8,077 bases of DNA from CAYTTR01 sp964440805. Lineage in GTDB: Bacteria > Acidobacteriota > Aminicenantia > Aminicenantales > Aminicenantaceae. Positions within the stretch are counted from its first letter, which is position 1; the number at the start of each line of letters is the position of its first letter. Positions 1-5,531 of the stretch are shown here, one piece after another. The stretch spans positions 1 to 8,077 of the forward strand of contig CAYTTR010000058.1 in the NCBI GenBank assembly GCA_964440805.1, given 5' to 3'. Under the pieces are notes generated by a model that was not told the DNA's origin, made no database searches, and saw nothing but the letters and a program-made list of their open reading frames with translations. The translations under genes were made by a program, and so were the position numbers.

Positions 1-153
1 AGTCACTATCTCTTTCATACATGATTTCTGTTTGGCTTTCTGCAGGGCGGAAAGCGCATTGGGAACGAGCAGAGCGGCCAGAATGCCGATGATGGCCACA
101 ACAATCAGTAGCTCGATCAGGGTGAAACCCTTTCCTCTTTTTAATTTAAGCAT
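1..153 (-). CDS. pilA: Type IV prepilin (PilA-like), 3' part cut off by window edge
   Basis: The first 51 codons of a type IV prepilin are visible; the rest lies outside the window. A short basic leader (MLKLKRGKG) precedes the prepilin peptidase site G9|F10. The mature protein starts FTLIELL, with the conserved Glu at +5 and Pro at +22 and a hydrophobic N-terminal helix (IVVAIIGILAALLV). These are the hallmarks of a class III signal that is cleaved and N-methylated by PilD. The ATG at 153 is preceded by a strong AGGAGGT (167-161) with a 7-nt gap. After the helix the sequence reads ALQKAKQKSCMKEIVT, which resembles GspG-like small pilins more than Geobacter PilA (inference). Its place after pilR and the sigma-54-type promoter in front of it support a major pilin. 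A minor pilin or pseudopilin cannot be excluded without the C-terminal domain. Confidence 0.9.
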   Translation of the reverse strand, partial: MLKLKRGKGFTLIELLIVVAIIGILAALLVPNALSALQKAKQKSCMKEIVT

Positions 154-178
154 TTTTAAAACCTCCTAAGTTTTGTTT

Positions 179-198
179 CTGGTTTTTAATTCCACCAG
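179..198 (-). other. Possible stem-loop in the pilA 5' leader
   Basis: CTGGT (198-194) can pair with ACCAG (183-179) across a 10-nt A-rich loop, in the predicted pilA leader just upstream of the Shine-Dalgarno. The stem is only 5 bp, so it may be chance. Confidence 0.25.
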
Positions 199-204
199 TT
201 TCAA

Positions 205-216
205 CCCCTTTTGGGG
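205..216 (-). other. Short GC stem-loop at the predicted 5' end of the pilA mRNA
   Basis: CCCC-AAAA-GGGG forms a compact 4-bp GC hairpin beginning about 2 nt after the predicted transcription start (around 218). A 5'-terminal hairpin can stabilise a highly expressed message. That role is inferred; the inverted repeat itself is plain in the sequence. Confidence 0.35.
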
Positions 217-228
217 CACTATATATTA

Positions 229-245
229 TGCAGATTTTGTGCCAA
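229..245 (-). promoter_or_regulatory. Sigma-54 (-24/-12) promoter of pilA
   Basis: Read on the minus strand, TTGGCACAAAATCTGCA matches the RpoN consensus TGGCACN5TTGCW closely. The invariant GG (243-242) and GC (231-230) have the required spacing of 12 nt, first G to first G. The start of transcription is predicted near 218, giving a leader of about 65 nt before the pilA ATG. PilR is an NtrC-type activator encoded immediately upstream, and pilA genes in Pseudomonas and Geobacter are RpoN- and PilR-dependent, so the assignment fits the context. A weaker sigma-70-like pair, TTGCCA (254-249) and CATAAT (230-225) at 18-nt spacing, overlaps the same DNA. Confidence 0.85.
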
Positions 246-253
246 CTTTGGCA
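240..253. promoter_or_regulatory. Inverted repeat overlapping the -24 element
   Basis: TGCCAA-CT-TTGGCA is a perfect 6-bp inverted repeat. It covers the -24 box of the pilA promoter and runs into the first TGNCAA box at 249-260. It could bind a regulator that blocks RpoN holoenzyme, or it may arise because the TGGCA of the promoter lies next to a TTGCCA box. Confidence 0.4.
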
Positions 254-260
254 ATATTTG
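249..260. promoter_or_regulatory. Promoter-proximal TGNCAATATTTG box
   Basis: TGGCAATATTTG shares 11 of 12 bases with the two distal boxes at 319-330 and 341-352. It lies about 37 bp upstream of the predicted pilA start, directly adjoining the -24 element. It may be a third, promoter-proximal binding site for the same regulator. Confidence 0.4.
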
Positions 261-273
261 TAAATCATTGATA
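261..273 (-). promoter_or_regulatory. IHF-consensus site between pilA promoter and enhancer boxes
   Basis: On the minus strand TATCAATGATTTA matches the IHF consensus WATCAANNNNTTR at every defined position. It is centred near -49 relative to the predicted pilA start, between the promoter and the distal boxes. This is where IHF classically bends DNA to bring an NtrC-type activator to sigma-54 polymerase. The surrounding DNA is AT-rich, so a chance match is possible, but the position is apt. Confidence 0.55.
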
Positions 274-318
274 TTAAACAAGTTAGTGGTTTTTGGTTTT
301 TATTTCTAATCAAGAAAG

Positions 319-355
319 TGACAATATTTGTTTACTTAGATGACAATATTTGGCA
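319..355. promoter_or_regulatory. Pair of identical upstream boxes, likely PilR enhancer
   Basis: The 12-mer TGACAATATTTG occurs at 319-330 and again at 341-352, exactly 22 bp apart (about two helical turns). The second copy extends to a near-perfect dyad, TGACAA-TAT-TTGGCA (341-355). The centres are near -108 and -130 from the predicted pilA start, the usual range for enhancers of NtrC-type activators. The minus-strand reading contains TTGTCA, and TGTC is the core of the known Pseudomonas PilR sites (established knowledge). PilR binding here is inferred. Confidence 0.55.
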
Positions 356-366
356 GCCTCGGGCTT

Positions 367-1779
367 TTATTCCCGGAAGTTGTGGCTTTTTTCTTCGGCC
401 CGGCCCTCCTTGTCCTGCTTCAAGCCGTGTTTGTCCACAAGATAGCGTATCTGGCGGTAGTTAACTCCCAGGAGAGATGCAGCCTCTTTGAGATTCCCTC
501 TGCTCCTTTCTAAAGCTTCGTAGAGATATTCCTGGGTGATGGAGTCAATGGTTTCGGTAAGGTTAAAACCTGGATAAAGGTTCAAGTCAACTTCTCTTCT
601 GGAAGGAGACAGCAGTTCTTCAGGCAGGCAGCCCTGGGTAATGGTTTCCCTTTCTTCAATAGCCACTACTCTCTCGATTACATTCTCCAGCTCGCGAATA
701 TTTCCAGGCCAGTGATAATTTTCGAAAACCTGAAAAACCTCTGGAGCAAGTCTCTTGAGCTTCCGGCCCATCTTATCGCAGTGCTTCTTTAAGAAATGAT
801 TGACCAGCACCGGAATATCTTCTTTTTTCTCCCTCAGAGGAGGCATCTCAAAAGAAATTACGTTCAAGCGGTAATAGAGGTCGTCCCGGAAAGTTCCCTT
901 GGCAATATTTTTCTTTAAATCCTGGTTGGTGGCGGCAATTATGCGGACATCAATGCTTATTTCCGATGTTCCGCCTACCCGTCTTATTTTTTTATCCTGA
1001 AGCGCCCGCAGGAGCTTGACCTGGGTCATGGGAGACATTTCACCCACTTCATCAAGAAAAAGAGTCCCTTTATGGGCCACCTCGAACATGCCTTTTTTAT
1101 CGCTTACCGCCCCGGTAAATGAGCCCCGGACATGACCGAAAAGCTCGCTTTCCAGTAAATTCTCGGGGAGAGCGCCGCAGTTTATGGAAACAAAGGGCCG
1201 CTCCCGGCGGTGGCTTAAAAGATGAACGGCCCGGGCCGCCATTTCCTTGCCGGTTCCGCTTTCCCCGCGGATAAGGACGGTGGTATCGGTAGGAGCTATT
1301 TTTTCAATCAGGCCGTAGACTTCTTCCATCTTTTTGCTTTTGCCGATCATGTTTTCGAAACTGTAGCGATCGGCCAGCTCCCGCCTAAGGCGGATGTTTT
1401 CTTCCTCCAAGCGCCGCCTTTCCAGTCCCTTGGCAACCAGAATTTTAAGCTCATCCACATCAAAAGGCTTTATGATATAATCGAGGGCCCCGATTTTAAG
1501 GGCTTCCACCGCTTCTTTGATTGTCCCGTAGGCAGTGATCATGATTACCGGGAGCTCAGGCTGCATTTTTCTCACTTTCCTGAGCACTTCCATGCCGCTC
1601 AGCTCAGGCAGCTTTATATCGGATATAAGCAAATCAAAAGATTCGTTTTTAACGAGCTCTAAACCCTGATTTGGGGATGGAGTGGTTTTTACCTCATAGC
1701 CTTCTTTTTTGAAGACAACCGCCAGGAGATCGCAGAGGCTTTTTTCATCATCAATTACCAGAATCCGTTCTGTGGTCAT
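367..1779 (-). CDS. pilR: PilR, NtrC-type sigma-54 response regulator
   Basis: A 470-residue response regulator that activates sigma-54 promoters, classically pilA. Residues 1-120 form a receiver domain with acidic D10/D11, phosphoacceptor D54 (in LISDIKLP), T82 (in MITAYGT) and K104. Residues about 143-370 form the AAA+ sigma-54 interaction domain: Walker A GESGTGKE (172-179), the sigma-54 contact loop GSFTGA (219-224, a mild variant of GAFTGA), Walker B GTLFLDEVGEM (238-248), and the RDDLYYRLN and WPGNIREL motifs. A Fis-type helix-turn-helix occupies about 424-452. All catalytic parts are intact. The ATG at 1779 has an upstream AGGAAAAG. The gene lies 116 nt after pilS and its stop is 213 nt before the pilA start, with the putative enhancer boxes directly behind the stop. 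The adjacent pilS and pilA make PilR much likelier than another NtrC paralogue. Confidence 0.93.
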   Translation of the reverse strand: MTTERILVIDDEKSLCDLLAVVFKKEGYEVKTTPSPNQGLELVKNESFDLLISDIKLPELSGMEVLRKVRKMQPELPVIMITAYGTIKEAVEALKIGALDYIIKPFDVDELKILVAKGLERRRLEEENIRLRRELADRYSFENMIGKSKKMEEVYGLIEKIAPTDTTVLIRGESGTGKEMAARAVHLLSHRRERPFVSINCGALPENLLESELFGHVRGSFTGAVSDKKGMFEVAHKGTLFLDEVGEMSPMTQVKLLRALQDKKIRRVGGTSEISIDVRIIAATNQDLKKNIAKGTFRDDLYYRLNVISFEMPPLREKKEDIPVLVNHFLKKHCDKMGRKLKRLAPEVFQVFENYHWPGNIRELENVIERVVAIEERETITQGCLPEELLSPSRREVDLNLYPGFNLTETIDSITQEYLYEALERSRGNLKEAASLLGVNYRQIRYLVDKHGLKQDKEGRAEEKSHNFRE

Positions 1780-1798
1780 TTTCTTTTCCTCGTTTTAT

Positions 1799-1891
1799 TT
1801 AATTTCCAGGCCGGCCGAGCCTGCCGCAACAAGGCTCCAACCGCTGTCTTTTATTGCCTGACTGTTTAAAATACACTTTTCTCTTCTTCAT
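1799..1891 (-). CDS. Possible 30-residue small ORF between pilS and pilR
   Basis: An ATG at 1891 opens a 30-codon frame ending in TAA at 1799. The peptide is very basic, starting MKKRKVYFKQSGNKRQR and containing a Cys-Cys pair. The end of pilS supplies AGGAGGGAG (1910-1902) upstream, a strong Shine-Dalgarno with 10-13 nt spacing; no annotated gene otherwise uses it. The ORF starts 4 nt after the pilS stop and ends 19 nt before pilR, filling the only large gap in the operon. I know no family for it, it contains the 1817-1837 hairpin, and the ribosome-binding match also encodes the Arg-Arg-Glu end of PilS, so it may be fortuitous. Confidence 0.25.
   Translation of the reverse strand: MKKRKVYFKQSGNKRQRLEPCCGRLGRPGN
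1817..1837 (-). other. Hairpin in the pilS-pilR intercistronic gap
   Basis: GAGCCT (1837-1832) and AGGCTC (1822-1817) form a perfect 6-bp stem around a 9-nt loop, followed by the self-complementary GGCCGGCC. No T-run follows, so it is not a standard intrinsic terminator. It could be an mRNA-processing or attenuation element that sets the PilS to PilR ratio (inference). Confidence 0.3.
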
Positions 1892-1895
1892 TAAT

Positions 1896-3149
1896 TCAAT
1901 ACTCCCTCCTGGGGAAGGTGATGGTCACTTCTGTTCCTTTGTGCACTTCAGACTCAACCCTGATCTTCCCGCCGTATTCATCCACTAAGCGTCTGACAAC
2001 CGACATGCCGATTCCGTCACCGCTCCCAAAACCGGAGTAAAAGGGCTCGAAAATATGCTTCTTTTCTTCCTCGCTCATGCCCTTGCCTGTATCCTTGAAC
2101 TGCATGAGCAAAGTTTTCCTGTCCGGAACAAAAAAGTCAACCGTCAGAGTGCCTCCGCGAGGCATGGCCTTAAAGGCGTTTTTAGTCAGGTTCCAGAAAA
2201 TCTGTTTTAGCTGGTTTTCGTTGCCGAAATAACGGATGCGGGCTTTTCTAAAATTTCCCTCCACCCGGTGATTTTCGTTTATCTCGCCGCCTTTCTCCAG
2301 CAGAAACAGAGTGTCTTTTAAAATCTTGGCTAAGTTGACCCAGGAGAAAGTTTCCTTCCGGGAACGGGTCAGGGTGAGAAACTGCTCTAAGGTATGAGAG
2401 ACACGCTGGGACTCGGTAACGATTATATCCATCAAAGTTTGCTGCTCCGGTGTCAAGGCTCTCTCTTTTTTTAAAACCTGGACCGAACCTGATATCGACG
2501 CCAAGGGATTACGGATTTCGTGGGCGACCTGGGCGAAAACCTCGCCGGCTAAGGCCAACCTCTTTTTTATATCCAACTCTTTATGAGCCGAAGAAAGATC
2601 CTCCTGGGTCTGAGTAAGCTTCTGGGCAAGATAACCGATAAGAAAAGCAATAAGAAAAAAGGCCACCCAGGCAATAACCACACTGTTGAGGACAAAACCC
2701 AAGGAAATATCGGGAGGAGGCGATTCTCCGTAATAGGGGATAAAACCGTAAGCCAAGCCTTCAGCCAGGACGCCGTAGAAAACAGCGGAGAGGGCAGCTA
2801 TCTGGAAGCCGGCTCTTTTGGAAATAATTACCCCGGCCGCCAGAATGGGAAAGACATACAGGAGATAAAAAGTCCCTTTCAAGACTCCGGAAATATAGAC
2901 TAAGGCTGAGATTAAAAAGAGATCCAAAACAACCTGGATATATGCCTGGGTGCGGTAGTTTTTCCAGAATGAGTAAAGCAGAAGATAAAATAGAGTGAGC
3001 ATGTAGCCTGAAACTATTATAAAATAGAAGCTCAGGGGGAGGACGGAAGAGGCTGCCTGCTGGATGATAACTGCAGATAGAGCCAAGGATGTTAAAATAA
3101 TCAGCCTGATTATGATCAGGAAAAAAAGTGTCTTTTTTTTACTGCTCAT
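1896..3149 (-). CDS. pilS: PilS, membrane sensor histidine kinase
   Basis: A 417-residue histidine kinase, the predicted partner of PilR. About six membrane helices fill residues 8-176, as in PilS, with almost no periplasmic domain. A short coiled stretch (LTQTQEDLSSAHKELDIKKR) leads into the dimerisation and phosphoacceptor helix with H210 in VAHEIRNPL. The ATPase domain has an N box with NLTKNA (320-325), G1 DTGKGM (353-358), F box EPFYSGF (368-374) and G2 GDGIGM (377-382). No PAS domain fits between the last helix and the His box, unlike Pseudomonas PilS. I chose the ATG at 3149, because MSSKKK followed by a membrane helix is a natural start. A TTG at 3176 would add nine residues and leave 18 nt to pilC; neither start has a strong Shine-Dalgarno. 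The pilC-pilS-pilR setting supports the name. Confidence 0.88.
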   Translation of the reverse strand: MSSKKKTLFFLIIIRLIILTSLALSAVIIQQAASSVLPLSFYFIIVSGYMLTLFYLLLYSFWKNYRTQAYIQVVLDLFLISALVYISGVLKGTFYLLYVFPILAAGVIISKRAGFQIAALSAVFYGVLAEGLAYGFIPYYGESPPPDISLGFVLNSVVIAWVAFFLIAFLIGYLAQKLTQTQEDLSSAHKELDIKKRLALAGEVFAQVAHEIRNPLASISGSVQVLKKERALTPEQQTLMDIIVTESQRVSHTLEQFLTLTRSRKETFSWVNLAKILKDTLFLLEKGGEINENHRVEGNFRKARIRYFGNENQLKQIFWNLTKNAFKAMPRGGTLTVDFFVPDRKTLLMQFKDTGKGMSEEEKKHIFEPFYSGFGSGDGIGMSVVRRLVDEYGGKIRVESEVHKGTEVTITFPRREY

Positions 3150-3194
3150 CGGTTCTGCTTCAGTCTTGACCGCCAAGCGGTCTTTAATTACTTT

Positions 3195-4397
3195 TTAGAA
3201 CTGCTGGAGCAAGGAAAAGATGGGAAGATACATGGAAATAACAATTCCTCCCACCAGGGCTCCAACAAAGATTAATAGCACCGGCTCCAGGACAGAAAGC
3301 AAAGCAGCCACGGTGGCTGCCACTTCTTCGTCATAAAAATTAGCCAGCTTGGACAGCATTTCATCCAGAGTTCCGGTAGCCTCGCCCACACCTACCATCT
3401 GAACCATCATGAAGGGAAAACGGCCCCGCTCTTTCAGGGCATCGGTCAGGCTGGTTCCTTCTGAGACCTGCTTGCGGGCAGCCATGATATGCCCCTCGAT
3501 TATGACATTATTGGCTGTGGTGGAAGTAATGCGGAGACTCTCCAGCATGGGCACACCGCCTGAAAGCAGGGTGCTTAGAGTCCGGGTCACCCGGCTCAAG
3601 CCCACTTTTTCCAGAAGAGTCCCGAACAAGGGTATTCTGAGCGAGAGATTGTCGAAAAATCTACGTCCGTCCCGGGTTTTTCTTATATAGCGAAGAGCAA
3701 TTACAAGGCCGATTATGCCCAGAAAAATAAACAGAATGTAATTCTGGACAAAGTTACTCAAGGCCAGAACCCCGGCGGTCATCATGGGAAGCTCGGCTCC
3801 CAGCTCCAGGAAAATGGAAGCGAAAACCGGAATTACTTTCCACAACATGAAAATCACTACGATAACGGCAAAGGTAACAATGGCTGCCGGATAAATCATG
3901 GCCTGTTTTACCTGGGAGCGGAGTTTTACAATCTGCTCCTGGTACTCGGCCAGCCGCCTGAGCATTATATCCAAAGAGCCGCTCTGCTCGCCTGAGGCTA
4001 CCAGATTACAGTAGAGGTCATCAAAAACATTGGGAAATTTTCTCTTGGCTTCATGCAGGGTGGAGCCTGCTTCAACTTCATTGCTTATTTCCCGGATGAC
4101 CGAGCTGAAATATTTATTCTTGGTCTGCTCAGCCATTATATTCAGGCTCTGGATAAGGGGAAGCTCAGCATCGATCAGCACAGAGAGCTGCCGGCTGTAT
4201 ACGGCTAAGTCTTTAAGCTTTACTTTTTTCTTCTGGAGAAAGGGAAGCTGGACTTGCAAGCCTTTGCGGGACACATTCATGACGGTGATCTGCTCCCGTT
4301 CCAGGGCGCTGCGCAGTTCATCGACTGAGCGGGCTACCCTGGTCCCCTGGACCACATCACCGTAACGGTTTCTTCCTCTCCATTCAAATCTGGGCAT
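3195..4397 (-). CDS. pilC: PilC, type IV pilus inner-membrane platform protein
   Basis: A 400-residue polytopic protein of the GspF/PilC family, the usual length. It anchors the assembly motors in the inner membrane and passes ATPase motion to the pilin subunits. Two copies of the T2SSF domain are visible, at about 65-190 and 268-393. Each has the typical helical cytoplasmic part (YSRQLSVLIDAELPLIQSL; TRTLSTLLSGGVPMLESL) followed by a membrane segment. Membrane helices lie near 169-190, 218-236 and 372-393. The conserved SGEQSGSLD (135-143) and GEATGTLDEML (338-348) pair marks the repeats. The ATG at 4397 follows GGGGGTG closely, and the gene starts 14 nt after pilT. A type II secretion GspF is the alternative, but pilT next door argues for pili. 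Confidence 0.95.
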   Translation of the reverse strand: MPRFEWRGRNRYGDVVQGTRVARSVDELRSALEREQITVMNVSRKGLQVQLPFLQKKKVKLKDLAVYSRQLSVLIDAELPLIQSLNIMAEQTKNKYFSSVIREISNEVEAGSTLHEAKRKFPNVFDDLYCNLVASGEQSGSLDIMLRRLAEYQEQIVKLRSQVKQAMIYPAAIVTFAVIVVIFMLWKVIPVFASIFLELGAELPMMTAGVLALSNFVQNYILFIFLGIIGLVIALRYIRKTRDGRRFFDNLSLRIPLFGTLLEKVGLSRVTRTLSTLLSGGVPMLESLRITSTTANNVIIEGHIMAARKQVSEGTSLTDALKERGRFPFMMVQMVGVGEATGTLDEMLSKLANFYDEEVAATVAALLSVLEPVLLIFVGALVGGIVISMYLPIFSLLQQF

Positions 4398-4411
4398 GTT
4401 TCACCCCCTTC

Positions 4412-5530
4412 TTACTTTCTTCCCTGCTGAGGCATAAATCCCATGGAAGTTACCTTGGTTCCTTCATGCCTCTGGATTATATCCATCAGTTCTTCGGGCT
4501 TGGAGCTTACGTTCATGGCTGTCTCCAAGGAAATCTGACGCTTGAAGTAGAGATTGGCCAAGGATTGGTTGAAGGTTTGCATACCGAATTTTTCCTGACC
4601 CATCTGCATGGTGCCGTAGATCTGATGAATCTTATTTTCCCGGATGAGATTGCGGATAGCTGCATTGGGGACAAGAATTTCCATAGCCAGCACTCTGCCC
4701 TTGCCGTCGGCCCGGGGGAGCAGGGTCTGAGTGATTATTCCTTCAAGCACCATGGACAGGGTGATTCTCACCTGAGCCTGGTACTGGGAAGGAAAGATGT
4801 CGATTATCCGGGAAATAGACTCTGAGGCTGAGTTGGTGTGGAGAGTGGAAAAGGTGAGGTGACCGGTTTCAGCCACTCGCAAGGTGGCTTCCACTGTTTC
4901 CAGGTCCCTCATCTCTCCTACCAGAACCACATCAGGGTCTTCCCGGAGAACTGACCTCAAGGCGTTAGCATAGGAAAGAGTGTCCACGTTAAGCTCTCTC
5001 TGGTTGACAATAGCTTTTTTGGGAGAAAAGAAATACTCGATGGGATCTTCGATGGTGACCACATGAACACTGCGGTTTTTGTTTATATGGTCGATCATAC
5101 AGGCTAAAGTGGTAGACTTGCCGCAGCCGGTAGGTCCGGTGACCAGCACCAGTCCCCTGGGCAGAAAGCACAACTGGGCCAGTCTCTGGGGGATGCCCAG
5201 TTGAGTGAAGCTGAATTCAGTAGGCAGAAAACGCCTGAAGGCTGCGGCCACCGCTCCCTTCTGCATGAAAACATTTCCCCGGAAGCGGCCCATCTCTTTA
5301 ATGCCGAAAGAAAAATCAAGCTCCATCCGCTCCTCAAACTGCTTTTTTTGCTTATCTGTCAGAAGACTGTATATCAGAGTCTTTGTCTCGGCCGGAGACA
5401 TAGGCGGATAGTCGAGAGAGACGAGCTGTCCGTCAACCCGGATCCGGGGGGGGACATATGTAGTTATATGAAGATCGCTGGCATCTCTCTCCACAGTCAC
5501 TTTGAGTAACTCATGTATGGATATGGCCAT
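4412..5530 (-). CDS. pilT: PilT, pilus retraction ATPase
   Basis: A 372-residue hexameric secretion ATPase that depolymerises the pilus and powers twitching; the length is typical. Motifs in order: Walker A GPTGCGKST (132-140), Asp box TIEDPIEY (159-166), Walker B VVLVGEMRD (201-209), His box HLTFSTLHT (224-232). The C-terminal AIRNLIRE (291-298) is exact; this signature is tied to retraction and separates PilT from PilB and GspE. A Cys replaces the common Ser in the P-loop (C136), probably harmless. There is no tetracysteine zinc site, as expected for PilT. The ATG at 5530 starts one base after the pilB stop, and its Shine-Dalgarno (GGAGGT) lies inside the end of pilB, so translation is probably coupled. 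Confidence 0.96.
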   Translation of the reverse strand: MAISIHELLKVTVERDASDLHITTYVPPRIRVDGQLVSLDYPPMSPAETKTLIYSLLTDKQKKQFEERMELDFSFGIKEMGRFRGNVFMQKGAVAAAFRRFLPTEFSFTQLGIPQRLAQLCFLPRGLVLVTGPTGCGKSTTLACMIDHINKNRSVHVVTIEDPIEYFFSPKKAIVNQRELNVDTLSYANALRSVLREDPDVVLVGEMRDLETVEATLRVAETGHLTFSTLHTNSASESISRIIDIFPSQYQAQVRITLSMVLEGIITQTLLPRADGKGRVLAMEILVPNAAIRNLIRENKIHQIYGTMQMGQEKFGMQTFNQSLANLYFKRQISLETAMNVSSKPEELMDIIQRHEGTKVTSMGFMPQQGRK

Positions 5531-5531
5531 T

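Noticed and set aside
354..376. CGGG...CCCG inverted repeat across the pilR stop as a terminator
   Set aside because: The stem is only 4-5 bp and no T-run follows on the minus strand; pilR transcripts may well run into pilA.
1222..1662. Plus-strand open frame of 146 codons inside pilR
   Set aside because: Antisense shadow of a fully conserved gene; no ribosome site and no recognisable domain.
4466..4825. Plus-strand open frame of 119 codons inside pilT
   Set aside because: Lies opposite the conserved C-terminal part of PilT and has no domain or start signal; the same applies to the other antisense frames over pilS, pilC, pilT and pilB.
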